NCBI RefSeq assembly: GCF_001854405.1
Contig: NZ_CP017718.1
Coordinates: 2,666,001 to 2,730,000, forward strand
Reading direction: 5' to 3'
DNA: 64,000 nt
Source of the DNA: Hyphomonas sp. Mor2
GTDB lineage: Bacteria > Pseudomonadota > Alphaproteobacteria > Caulobacterales > Hyphomonadaceae
The notes beneath the pieces are model-generated. The model ran no database searches and had not been told where the DNA came from. It saw only the letters and a list, made by a program, of their open reading frames with translations. Numbering within the stretch: position 1 is the stretch's first letter; each line of letters starts with the position of its first letter. The translations under genes and the position numbers were made by a program. Positions 1-8,368 of the stretch are shown piece after piece.

Positions 1-760
1 GCAGTGCTACAAAGTCCTCAGGATCAGAGAAGTTAGTCCAGCGCTGCACACTATCGGGCCTAAAGAACGGCGATCGAATCTTTTTCTTCACCAATTTGAT
101 TCCGAGCGGAGAACCCATTGTTGCAAAGAGGTTAATCCTGTTCGGTTCCGATAACTCTCTGAGAATTTCGAACCCAACAACCGTTCCCAGTGAATGTGAA
201 ATCACCACGACACTTTCATATTCGTCCAAGTCCTCGAACACTTGTTGTTTGACTCGGGTCTTGATCGCGGTTCGTAGTTCGGCATCTTCAAGGTAAACAC
301 TCGCTTGTGGCAAGAACACCCTTGCAAGAAATCTTCCTTGCGTGGGTAGCGCACTCTCGAGCGCCCGCGCTATCGCCTTCACCCAATGCTTATGGATACC
401 GTCGGCCATTTCTGAAGTGGACTCAGAGTTGGACGTGGTATGAAAATCCCGAACTTGCGCATCGGTTAATCCAGATCTGGCCATAAACAACTTAGCAAGT
501 TCTGCTTCGCTCCGAGACGAGTAAACTTGCGCTGCTCCGCCCATTCCGGTGGCGTTTGACCCATTTGTCTCAACTGTATTGACCGCATTAGCGAGAAGAT
601 CAGCGTAATAGGCGCAGTCAAGCACCACATCCTTCAGGAGCGTATTTGGGCCTTCTATCTCAGAGTTTAGCGCACTGCGCCATTTCTCCATGATTTGCTC
701 TCGGGTTGAGCGTTCATTGTTTATGCCGTGGATGAGTATTACTTTTTTGAGCTGATTCAC
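1..760 (-). CDS. Alpha/beta-hydrolase (lipase/esterase-like), C-terminus cut by window edge
   Basis: I translated this by hand from a GTG at 760 and the frame stays open for 253 codons to the window edge. The N-terminus contains VILIHGINNE, a strand followed by an HG oxyanion-type motif. Around residue 190 is VVVISHSLGT, the G/S-x-S-x-G nucleophile elbow with SHSLG. Near the edge NFSDPEDFVA resembles the DP-x-D-x-VA loop carrying the acid residue in this lipase-like family, so the catalytic His probably lies just outside. No signal peptide is seen, so it is probably cytosolic. It starts 5 bp after the caspase-like gene, so the two form one transcription unit. Substrate is unknown. Paired with a caspase it could be a lipase or thioesterase effector or processing partner, which is inference. 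Confidence 0.8.
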   Translation of the reverse strand, partial: MNQLKKVILIHGINNERSTREQIMEKWRSALNSEIEGPNTLLKDVVLDCAYYADLLANAVNTVETNGSNATGMGGAAQVYSSRSEAELAKLFMARSGLTDAQVRDFHTTSNSESTSEMADGIHKHWVKAIARALESALPTQGRFLARVFLPQASVYLEDAELRTAIKTRVKQQVFEDLDEYESVVVISHSLGTVVGFEILRELSEPNRINLFATMGSPLGIKLVKKKIRSPFFRPDSVQRWTNFSDPEDFVAL

Positions 761-765
761 TTTAA

Positions 766-2847
766 TCACTCCGGATTAATTGGATCGAATTCTGAATGTT
801 TCACCAAATCCATTTTTTCGAGAAGGCTATCGATAACTTCGATTGGCAGCTCTGCGAGACTTCGTCCGCGGATTCTTGCAGCCGCTTTTAGAAAGGGAAC
901 TGGTGCGTCCAATTTTGTTTGATTAGCGAATTTCCATCCTTGAGAGAAAACCGGCACCGTTCCTACACATCGCACCATTTTCCGTCGCCTGAATCCTGAG
1001 CGCGTGTACTCCGGTCTTTCTGACGGTGCATCATTTTTTGATGGATGTACTTTTTTTACGGCTGGAAGATCCGCGAAGGCGACCAACCCCCTTTTGGTCT
1101 TTTTCCAGGTGATTCTTTCTGCACACAACACGGCAAGGTCGATTGGAAGATATGTTAGGTCTTCAGCTCTCATGAAGTTGCGAAAAAAGAACAACGAGAA
1201 AGCCAATGGCGCAAAACTAAACAACAACGAGACCGCATGAGACAGTGTCGGTTGTTCGTACATCGTCCACAGAGCGATGCCGGGTGCTAACAGCGAAAGT
1301 ATGCATAGGACACCAAAAAACAGCTTATTCACTTGAGCCGGAAACATTGCGGGCATTAAGCCGAACTCTGCCATATAGTGGCTTGTTCTGGCTATGTTGT
1401 CGTAGTCATTCGAGAACTCATACAAGTAGCCAGCCAATACAGAGTTAAACGGATTGACGTGTTTGCTGGATCGAATCCGGTCAGCAACTGCATTGACTGC
1501 GCTGAGAGTCTGGCTGCTTTCATGAAACTCGTTTTCATAGTCGCTCACATCTCCTTCGATGTCCCACTCAGTAGCGAGAAATACATCGCCCGGGTAAAGT
1601 GATGAGAACAGAGCAGTTTTTCCGAAATAGTTCGGGACTCCATAATAGCGATCGTCCACTTTCACAAAAACAGTGGTCATTGCGCTGTCTACTTTTCTTC
1701 CAGACACCGTGACCTTGAACAGTCTCTCACGCGAGTTTTCAGCCGTTACTCTTATGTTCGATTTCGCAGGTGCGCATATCTCCTCGGGATAGCTGTCGGT
1801 GTAGAAAGTGATTTCCCTCTTTCTCGCAAACGACCGGTCGGTAGGAATCGCGGACAACCAATCTTCGTATCGATGCCTAAGCCGATCCGCGGGACTTTGA
1901 TCGGGTCCACGATCCTCGCTCTTTCCTGGTCCAGGCCAATCCATCTTGACGGCTTTTTGCTTCTTACGTGGAAGGCGGGCTAAGAATCGGTCTTTGCTAT
2001 TCGATTGATCAGCAAGAGCACCTTTACCTTTCAACCGCTTATAATAATCCAAAGGTGGCACGAAACCAGGCATCGGATCGGGCCGCATTTCTACGCCAAA
2101 CTCCCGAGCCGTCTTGGGTACCTCGCGGAGCAAGTATTCCGAGATTTGTCCACTCGTAACCGCTGGACTAAACTGATGGTGGTTTTGAACGGTCTTGCCA
2201 CCTGCTCCATGAAGCGCATCGATAAATACCGAGCTAAAAATGCAGAAGGCTGGACCCTCTGAGTCTCCGTCAACTTGGTACGAGCGTTCCCCGGAAATGC
2301 TGGATCTAAACACATCCACATAACAAGGCTCAAAGTCATCAGCGCCCGTCACGATGTGATCTCCAACGAAATCTAGACCGTCCGGGCTTACAGATCTGCA
2401 AGCATCCGATATAATTGATATCTGGCCTCGAGACATCATTGTATTCTGGGCGCCAAACCCGAAGCGTTGGAGACCCCGCCGGAAACCCTCAACATCGATC
2501 CCTTCGCGCCGGTCGTTTTCGGCTCCGCTTAGAAGCCAAAATTGAGAACCCAATGAACGAACAAAACCATGCCCCGCAAAGTAGACAACCAATCGATCGG
2601 TGAGATCTTCATTCAAAAATGTCGGTATTTTTTCTCGAAGAAAATCTGAAGTTATCTTTGGTTGGACAATGTGCGACTGTTTGAAATTAGCGTGTGGCTC
2701 AGCGTCGAGAATTACTAGTTGTCTATAGCCTTCACCGCTGGAACTGGCCCAATCCGATAAGTCGCAAGCGCTTGTAATGACACCTGGAAGATCAGGTAAG
2801 CTACCTTCGTATTTGGAAACGGCAATTATGATTATGGCTTTCTTCAT
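766..2847 (-). CDS. Caspase-family (C14-like) protease with C-terminal transmembrane pair
   Basis: This 693-residue protein has an N-terminal caspase-like fold. It opens with a hydrophobic strand (KKAIIIIAVSKY), then VVYFAGHG with the catalytic His at about residue 93 and ISDACRS with the catalytic Cys at about residue 150. The middle (~340-500) is not recognised. Two hydrophobic segments at about 507-530 and 537-560 predict membrane anchoring, followed by a ~130-residue basic tail. The reading frame extends upstream to 2958, but the ATG at 2847 is preceded by a GGGGGAAT Shine-Dalgarno and the protease fold begins there. Base composition is AT-richer than the core genes to the right. Prokaryotic caspases of this type often act as death or defence effectors, so membrane attachment plus a downstream hydrolase suggests a conflict role. 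The family call is solid, the role is inferred. Confidence 0.85.
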   Translation of the reverse strand: MKKAIIIIAVSKYEGSLPDLPGVITSACDLSDWASSSGEGYRQLVILDAEPHANFKQSHIVQPKITSDFLREKIPTFLNEDLTDRLVVYFAGHGFVRSLGSQFWLLSGAENDRREGIDVEGFRRGLQRFGFGAQNTMMSRGQISIISDACRSVSPDGLDFVGDHIVTGADDFEPCYVDVFRSSISGERSYQVDGDSEGPAFCIFSSVFIDALHGAGGKTVQNHHQFSPAVTSGQISEYLLREVPKTAREFGVEMRPDPMPGFVPPLDYYKRLKGKGALADQSNSKDRFLARLPRKKQKAVKMDWPGPGKSEDRGPDQSPADRLRHRYEDWLSAIPTDRSFARKREITFYTDSYPEEICAPAKSNIRVTAENSRERLFKVTVSGRKVDSAMTTVFVKVDDRYYGVPNYFGKTALFSSLYPGDVFLATEWDIEGDVSDYENEFHESSQTLSAVNAVADRIRSSKHVNPFNSVLAGYLYEFSNDYDNIARTSHYMAEFGLMPAMFPAQVNKLFFGVLCILSLLAPGIALWTMYEQPTLSHAVSLLFSFAPLAFSLFFFRNFMRAEDLTYLPIDLAVLCAERITWKKTKRGLVAFADLPAVKKVHPSKNDAPSERPEYTRSGFRRRKMVRCVGTVPVFSQGWKFANQTKLDAPVPFLKAAARIRGRSLAELPIEVIDSLLEKMDLVKHSEFDPINPE

Positions 2848-3268
2848 TCCAATTCCCCCAAAATCAGGACTACCGTCCGAGTCTTTGCAATATTTAAAAC
2901 CACGAACTGGAGGAATTACAAAGCCAAGGGCTGTCAAGTATTCTCTGAACTTAAACAATCAGCGCAAACAGCAGAGACTTCTCGAAATCAAAAGCAACCG
3001 GATAAGACACAAGTTAAAGGCTTATTGACCTAAATCGCGCCCGACATCGACGGATTTGGCAGCAACTCAAGCGAGTAATTTCTAAATACCCAAAACACAC
3101 TGTTTCGCGCGATAGAGGGCGCGTCTTCCGGCTCCGAATTAGTTTGTGCGGGGCAAAGTCCCTTTTTGTTCATGACAAAACTTGGGAGTAGCGCAGTGCC
3201 CCAAGCACCCTCAAGCTACTGATCTTTGCCATCTTCACCGGTCCCTCCGGGCCCACCAATTTCCAATC
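2848..3268. other. Gene-free stretch between the caspase unit and dcd
   Basis: No credible gene on either strand. It should contain the promoter for the caspase/hydrolase unit, but I cannot point to clear -35/-10 boxes. Composition shifts from AT-rich to GC-rich across this stretch. Its right end contains a sequence like a tRNA 3' end (listed separately), so this is probably the junction between acquired and core DNA. Confidence 0.6.
3241..3258 (+). repeat. tRNA 3'-end-like fragment, possible att remnant
   Basis: The 18 bases gtccctccgggcccacca look like the end of a tRNA: T-stem 3' strand ccctc, acceptor 3' strand cgggccc, discriminator a, then CCA. The matching 5' acceptor (gggcccg) and T-stem 5' strand (gaggg) are absent upstream, so this is not a complete tRNA. 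Integration of elements into tRNA 3' ends leaves such partial copies at the distal end. The orientation puts the intact tRNA to the left, beyond the window, which agrees with the AT-rich side. It could still be a chance match. Confidence 0.4.
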
Positions 3269-4294
3269 TCACTCCGGCCGCGCAAAGTGCTTGGACAGTT
3301 TCAACCTCTGACCCTGGTAGTTACTCGTCTTGCCGCCATAGAGCGCGCGCGGTTTCGAGGCCATTGGCTCATAGATCAGCTTGGCCACCGGTTGGCCGTG
3401 CTCCAGCACGAACGGCACATCCCTTGAGCGGACTTCCAGAACAGCGCGGCTGCCGCCTTCATTGGTGCCGAAGCCGGGGTCGAAGAAGCCGGCATAATGG
3501 GCACGGAACTCGCCGAGTTCCGGTGCGATCGGAGCCATTTCCGCGGCTTTGCCGGCGGCGACCTTGACCGTCTCGCGGCTGGCCAGAATGTAGAACTCCT
3601 CCGGATCGAGGATCAGGCGGCCGCCGCGGGCATAGAGCGGCTCCCAGAATTGATGCACCTCATGCGCGCCGATACCGCGTAGATCGATCAGGCCGCCATG
3701 GCGTTTGGCGCGCCAGCCGACCGGTTGGCCGCCCGGCTGATCGAGATCAATGGACACGGTTTTCTCGGTCGCCTCATCGCTGCGCCCACGCCGCAGGCGG
3801 AGCTGGGCGAGCCGGTCACCCGGGCGGACCAGGATCGGGAAGGTGCGCGGGCTGATTTCCAGCCAGAGCGGGCCGGAATAGCCGGTCGGCACATCGTCAA
3901 ACGCCTTGGAGCGGTTGGTGACGACCCGGGTGAACACATCGATACGCCCGGTCGAGCTTTTCGGATTGGCACGGCCTGAAATGCCGGCAGGCAGACGCAG
4001 ACTCTCCTGCAGCGGCACGAGATACACACACCCGGTCTCGAGCACGGCGCCGTCTTCGGTCAGCGGGATCCGGTGCAGCTCTGTCCCGGGGTCCTCGAGC
4101 ACATCGGCGACCTTGCGCTTGTCGCCGGGCAGGAAGCTGGCGCGGATTCGGTGGGCTTCAAAGCCCAGTCGAAGATCCAGGCTGGCGGGCTGAATCTGGT
4201 CACTATCGAGCGCGCTTTGCGACTTTACGGCGCCCGTCTCAAACAGCGCCGTCAGTTCGCGATCGGATAAAACCCCAATTTTTCCGTCAGCCAT
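3269..4294 (-). CDS. dcd: 2'-deoxycytidine 5'-triphosphate deaminase, long alphaproteobacterial form
   Basis: The protein matches the long (~340-residue) dCTP deaminase type of alphaproteobacteria, roughly twice the size of the E. coli enzyme and probably a tandem of two deaminase/dUTPase-like halves. The first half has QPASLDLRLG near residue 35 and SGRANPKSSTGRIDVFTRV near residue 110, which correspond to substrate-binding motifs of the Dcd/Dut fold. The second half repeats a similar fold, with RAHYAGFFDPGFG and a further EVRSRDVPFVLEHGQPV strand. It converts dCTP to dUTP on the route to dTMP. It is transcribed away from metZ, 62 bp apart, and is probably monocistronic. The 3' end lies 10 bp from the tRNA-like fragment. 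Confidence 0.88.
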   Translation of the reverse strand: MADGKIGVLSDRELTALFETGAVKSQSALDSDQIQPASLDLRLGFEAHRIRASFLPGDKRKVADVLEDPGTELHRIPLTEDGAVLETGCVYLVPLQESLRLPAGISGRANPKSSTGRIDVFTRVVTNRSKAFDDVPTGYSGPLWLEISPRTFPILVRPGDRLAQLRLRRGRSDEATEKTVSIDLDQPGGQPVGWRAKRHGGLIDLRGIGAHEVHQFWEPLYARGGRLILDPEEFYILASRETVKVAAGKAAEMAPIAPELGEFRAHYAGFFDPGFGTNEGGSRAVLEVRSRDVPFVLEHGQPVAKLIYEPMASKPRALYGGKTSNYQGQRLKLSKHFARPE

Positions 4295-4356
4295 GCCTTG
4301 ATCCCTTTACAGGCTAAGGCTTATGACGATGCGCCTCGAATGCAAAGGATTTCGCC

Positions 4357-5544
4357 ATGACAAAGCGCAGCGACACTTGGGCCCCAGCCACCAAATTGGT
4401 GCGCGGCGGAACCATGCGCTCTGAGTTCGGGGAAACCTCAGAGGCGATGTTCCTGACCTCGGGCTATGCCTATGACAGCGCCGAACAGGCCGCCGCGCGC
4501 ATGGCCGGGGATGAAGAAGGCTATGTTTATTCGCGCTATGGCAACCCGACCAATCAGATGCTGGCCGAGCGCCTGGCGCTGCTGGAAGGCGCCGAAACCT
4601 GCCGGGTCACAGCGTCCGGCATGGGCGCGATTTCGTCGGCCATGATCGCCCCTTGCAGCGCCGGCGACCGTGTGGTCGCGGCGAGCGCGCTGTTTGGCTC
4701 CTGCCGCCATATCTGCTCAACCATCCTGCCACGCTATGGGGTCGAGACCGAGTTTGTGAACGGCACGGATCTGGAGGACTGGAAACGGGCCTTGTCCAAG
4801 CCGACACGCCTGGTCCTGATCGAGAGCCCGTCCAATCCTCTGCTCGAGGCGGTTGATATTGCCGCCGTCGCAGAGCTGGCGCACGCCGCCGGGGCGCTGC
4901 TGGTGATTGATAATGTGTTCGCCACGCCGATCCTGCAAAAGCCGCTGGAGCTTGGCGCAGACCTGGTCGTCTATTCAGCGACCAAGCATATGGATGGCCA
5001 GGGCCGGGTCCTGCTCGGCGCCATTCTTGGAAACAGCGAGTTCATTGAAGAGCATATCGACCCCTGGCTGCGCCATACAGGCCCGGCGGCATCGCCGTTC
5101 AATGCTTGGGTGGTTCTGAAAGGATTGGAGACGCTGGATCTGCGGGTCAATCAGGCCAGCGCTAACGCCGCGACTATTGCCGACGCAATTGCCGGGCATG
5201 CAAACGTGAAAGCCGTCCGCTATCCAGGCCGCGAGGATCATCCGGACTTTGCCGTGCATCAAAAGCAGATGCTCTCTGGCGGGACGCTGGTAGCTTTCTC
5301 AATCAAGGGCGCGCGCGAAGAAGCGTTTAAAGTTCTGAATGCGCTGGAGCTGATCGATATTTCCAACAATCTTGGCGATACGAAATCGCTCGCTTGTCAC
5401 CCCTGCTCGACCACACACCGGGCGCTGACGGAGGAAGAGCAAGCGGAGATGGGGCTCGATGAGAGCTGGATTCGGCTATCAGTCGGTCTCGAAGATGCCG
5501 GCGATATCACCCGCGACCTGATGCAAGCGCTTAGTGTGCTTTGA
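4357..5544 (+). CDS. metZ: O-succinylhomoserine sulfhydrylase
   Basis: A 395-residue fold-type I PLP enzyme of the Cys/Met metabolism family. The phosphate-binding loop region ASGMGAISSA lies at about residue 87, IDNVFATP at about 185, and the Schiff-base lysine is K210 in YSATKHMDGQGRVLLG. The GQGRVLLG context and the SRYGNPT motif are typical of MetZ rather than of cystathionine gamma-synthase. It makes homocysteine from O-succinylhomoserine and sulfide in the cytosol. The 62-bp leader was inspected for a SAM-II-like riboswitch, which is often found before met genes in this class, and no convincing fold was seen. The 3' end overlaps the convergent zinc-finger gene by 14 bp. Confidence 0.88.
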   Translation: MTKRSDTWAPATKLVRGGTMRSEFGETSEAMFLTSGYAYDSAEQAAARMAGDEEGYVYSRYGNPTNQMLAERLALLEGAETCRVTASGMGAISSAMIAPCSAGDRVVAASALFGSCRHICSTILPRYGVETEFVNGTDLEDWKRALSKPTRLVLIESPSNPLLEAVDIAAVAELAHAAGALLVIDNVFATPILQKPLELGADLVVYSATKHMDGQGRVLLGAILGNSEFIEEHIDPWLRHTGPAASPFNAWVVLKGLETLDLRVNQASANAATIADAIAGHANVKAVRYPGREDHPDFAVHQKQMLSGGTLVAFSIKGAREEAFKVLNALELIDISNNLGDTKSLACHPCSTTHRALTEEEQAEMGLDESWIRLSVGLEDAGDITRDLMQALSVL

Positions 5545-5842
5545 ACGGGGCCGGGGCGTCGCAGGACGCGCAGGTTTCGATGGTCGGGTTTTGATCCAGA
5601 CGCTGGACACTGATCTCGGCGCCGCAGGCGATGCACTTGCCATAAGAGCCGTCTGCCAGTCGGTAGAGCGCACGCTCAATCAGGGCGAGCGTCTCCGTCC
5701 CATTGCGCCCGCTATGGGTGTGTGACAATGGGCAAGCCAATTTAGCCTCCGCAATGAGGTCGGTCTCGCCACGTTTTCTACGTGTGGATTTCCCCGCCAC
5801 GTCGGCCAAATCCTTCAGGTCAGGATCGGTCGGCGTCTTCAT
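5531..5842 (-). CDS. DksA/TraR-family C4 zinc-finger protein
   Basis: A 103-residue protein with the C-terminal motif YGKCIACGAEI ... CASCD, giving the four cysteines of the DksA/TraR zinc finger at about residues 70-95. The helix ahead of it (ETLALIERALYRLADGSYGKC) matches the family. The region equivalent to the long DksA coiled coil is short, so it is a truncated DksA-like or TraR-like member rather than canonical DksA. It may bind the RNA polymerase secondary channel, but that is unproven for short members. It is transcribed toward metZ with overlapping 3' ends. Confidence 0.82.
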   Translation of the reverse strand: MKTPTDPDLKDLADVAGKSTRRKRGETDLIAEAKLACPLSHTHSGRNGTETLALIERALYRLADGSYGKCIACGAEISVQRLDQNPTIETCASCDAPAPFKAH

Positions 5843-5945
5843 ACGCAGTATCCTGTGGACAATTTAAGAGCTTGGCAAGCCTAGCAGGGCAAAAGAGTGG
5901 CCCTACATATCGATAATCGAAAGATTCTGCGCGGGAGATGGGCCA

Positions 5946-6914
5946 ATGGGCGAAGAAATGCCCCTGAAAATGACTGGTGTAAGCAAGTGGTTTGGCAGTT
6001 TCCGAGCTGTTCGCGACCTCGATTTCGATGTTCCACAAGGCTCTATTGTCGGCTTTCTTGGCCCAAACGGCGCCGGCAAGTCGACCAGTCTGCGCATGGC
6101 GCTGGGCGTGCTGTCGCCGGACCGCGGCGAGGTCAGTCTGCTCGGCAAGCGCCCAAATCTCGAGTCCCTGAAACGCGTTGGCTTCCTGCCGGAAGAGCGC
6201 GGCCTCTACAAGAAGATGAGCGCGCGGCAGATCATTACCTATTTCGCCCGGTTGAAAGGCATGACCGCGCGCGATGCGAAAGCGCGCGCAGATGAGCTGC
6301 TCGACATGATGGGCCTTGGCGAATTCGCGCGCAGCCGGGTGACCAAATTATCCAAAGGGATGGCCCAGAAAGTCCAGATCCTGTCGGCCCTCGCCCACCG
6401 CCCGGAATTCCTGATCCTGGATGAACCCTTTTCCGGCCTCGACCCGGTCAATCAGCAGGCGCTGGAAGATCTCATCGTGGAAGAGCACAAGCGCGGCGCC
6501 ACAATCATTTTCTCGACCCATGTCATGGAGCATGCCGAGCGTCTTTGTGAGAAAATCGTGATGATGGCGCGCGGGCGTAAAGTCTTTGACGGCACGCTGG
6601 ACGAGGCGTTCACCGCGCTGGGCCGGGCCGTCCATATCGGGGTCAATGAGGGATTCGATCTCGCCGCGGTCATGGCACCCGCAGGGTTCGAAGCGATTCA
6701 GGATGGCGATCATTGGCGGATCAGCCTCAGACAGGCTCAGTCCTCTCAAGATGCCCTGCGCGCGGCCATCGATGCAGGCGCACCGATCACCAGTTTCACG
6801 CCTGAGGAAGCGCGTTTGCGCGATGTCTTCGTGTCGCTTGTCAGCGATGCCGAGGCTCAGGACCTGACCGATACATTGGCGGCCGACGCCGCTCAAGAAA
6901 GAGACGCCGCATGA
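5946..6914 (+). CDS. ABC transporter ATP-binding protein, NatA-type
   Basis: A 322-residue ABC ATPase. Walker A GPNGAGKST is at about residue 40, the signature is a degenerate LSKGMAQKVQ at about 136, and Walker B ILDEPFSGLDP follows at about 160 with the H-loop STHVMEHAE at about 190. The C-terminal ~90 residues form the usual extra domain of NatA/CcmA-like exporters. A GGGAGA Shine-Dalgarno sits 8 bp ahead of the ATG. Its stop overlaps the permease start by 4 bp (ATGA), so the two are coupled. It powers export of an unidentified substrate; Na+ export as in NatAB is possible but unsupported beyond family resemblance. Confidence 0.87.
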   Translation: MGEEMPLKMTGVSKWFGSFRAVRDLDFDVPQGSIVGFLGPNGAGKSTSLRMALGVLSPDRGEVSLLGKRPNLESLKRVGFLPEERGLYKKMSARQIITYFARLKGMTARDAKARADELLDMMGLGEFARSRVTKLSKGMAQKVQILSALAHRPEFLILDEPFSGLDPVNQQALEDLIVEEHKRGATIIFSTHVMEHAERLCEKIVMMARGRKVFDGTLDEAFTALGRAVHIGVNEGFDLAAVMAPAGFEAIQDGDHWRISLRQAQSSQDALRAAIDAGAPITSFTPEEARLRDVFVSLVSDAEAQDLTDTLAADAAQERDAA

Positions 6915-8368
6915 TCCGCTCTACTTATCTCGTCGCCCGCCGCGATTATCTCGGCTATGTCTCGGCCTGGGGCTTCTGGCTCGGGCTGCTGTTTACGCCA
7001 ATCATCCTCGGCATCTTCATTCTCGCGCCGACATTCGCTCAGAATGCGCAACCGACGCGCTACTACACGATCATCGAACAAGGCACGGACTTTACCGAGG
7101 CCATGCGGGCGGAGATGGTCAGCGCCGAAGCGCGCACGGCGAGGATCCTGCTGGATCCTGTCGCCTTTGCAGAGAACACGGAAAGCGAAAAGCTGATTGC
7201 GTTCGACGCGGCGCTGGAGAATGGCCAAAGTGTCCCGGAAGCTTTCGAGGCTGCTGGTGGATATCCGGCAGCCTTGCCGCGAGCCGACTTTATCGAAGTC
7301 GCCCCTCCCGTGCGCACGGGCGTCGAACTTGCACCTTACCTGCTCGGTGAGGTTCTGATTGACACAGACGAAGGGCCGCAGCCACTCTTCGCGGCCCTGC
7401 TGGTCAATGAAGACACGCAGGAAATTGAGTACTGGTCTGAAAACCTGCAGGCCCGCACGCTGATCTCGGCGGCGCGGCAAGCCGAGCAGGAATTGCAATT
7501 GGATCGTGCCCTGGCCGAAGTGAATGTCAGCCGCGAAGTCTTGAACGCCGCCCGCGCGGCACGACGAGACGTCAAGCAGCAACGCGTGCGCACTGGCGAA
7601 GATGCGGACGAAGGCAGCGAAGTCACACAAGCTGATCAGGCCCCGTTCGTGGTCTCGATCATGATGGCTTTTTCCCTCTGGTTCCTGATCTTTTCGGTCA
7701 TCAACTACCTTCTGATGGGCACGATCGAAGAACGGTCGAACAAGATCTTTGACAGCCTGCTGACCTCGGTAAAGCTGCCGCATCTTCTAGCGGGCAAGCT
7801 GATCGCGGTTCTGCTATTGGCGCTGACGCTAATGGCCTTCTGGGGCTTCGGCTCGACGCTAGTCACCTGGTTCATGCGCGACAGCATCCCGGAAGATGTG
7901 GGAAGCTTCCTCGGCTCGATGATCACAGCTGCAGCAAACCCAGCTCTGTTCGTGCCTGCGATTATCAGCTTCGTGCTTGGCTATCTGATGTATGGGTCGA
8001 TGTTCCTGGCGCTCGGATCCTTGTGTGACACCATCCAGGAAGCGCAGACCCTGATGACGCCGCTCTTTGTCACCCTGATGGCCCCGCTCGCCATGCTCGC
8101 CTTCGCGGTTCAGGATGCCGAATCTGCGCTGATCGAGATCATGGCCTGGGTGCCATTCTTTACGCCTTTCCTGCTCATCCTTCGGATGCCGACTGAGCCG
8201 CCGATCTGGGAAGTACTGGCGCAACTCGGAATGATGGCGCTGACGACCTATATCATCCTGCAACTGGCGACCCGCGTCTATCGTGCTGGCGCGGTGCACG
8301 GGGCGGGCGTCAACGACGTCATGGCCTTTTTCTCCAAGCTGGTCCCCGGCAAGAAATCTGCGGCTTAA
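6911..8368 (+). CDS. ABC-2 type permease, NatB-like
   Basis: A 485-residue membrane protein and partner of the preceding ATPase. One N-terminal membrane segment (~18-38) is followed by a large extracytoplasmic region (~40-245) and then about five to six clustered segments from residue ~247 to the end. This is the ABC-2 exporter topology seen in NatB and YhaP-like proteins. The extracytoplasmic part is rich in Glu and Arg near residues 185-245. The start overlaps the ATPase stop by 4 bp, and the stop overlaps the convergent MFS gene by 4 bp. Substrate unknown. Confidence 0.85.
   Translation: MIRSTYLVARRDYLGYVSAWGFWLGLLFTPIILGIFILAPTFAQNAQPTRYYTIIEQGTDFTEAMRAEMVSAEARTARILLDPVAFAENTESEKLIAFDAALENGQSVPEAFEAAGGYPAALPRADFIEVAPPVRTGVELAPYLLGEVLIDTDEGPQPLFAALLVNEDTQEIEYWSENLQARTLISAARQAEQELQLDRALAEVNVSREVLNAARAARRDVKQQRVRTGEDADEGSEVTQADQAPFVVSIMMAFSLWFLIFSVINYLLMGTIEERSNKIFDSLLTSVKLPHLLAGKLIAVLLLALTLMAFWGFGSTLVTWFMRDSIPEDVGSFLGSMITAAANPALFVPAIISFVLGYLMYGSMFLALGSLCDTIQEAQTLMTPLFVTLMAPLAMLAFAVQDAESALIEIMAWVPFFTPFLLILRMPTEPPIWEVLAQLGMMALTTYIILQLATRVYRAGAVHGAGVNDVMAFFSKLVPGKKSAA

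Noticed and set aside
20-922. Short plus-strand frames at 96-296 and 728-922
   Set aside because: They lie antisense to the well-supported hydrolase and caspase genes and have no ribosome site or recognisable domain.
2848-2958. Upstream in-frame extension of the caspase-like protein to 2958
   Set aside because: No ribosome site at 2958, and the protease fold starts at the ATG at 2847, which has a strong Shine-Dalgarno.
3181-3258. A complete tRNA gene ending at 3258
   Set aside because: The 3' end looks right, but there is no matching 5' acceptor strand, D-arm or anticodon arm upstream.
4295-4356. SAM-II riboswitch before metZ
   Set aside because: Expected in this class before met genes, but the 62-bp leader shows no convincing pseudoknot pairing or conserved core.
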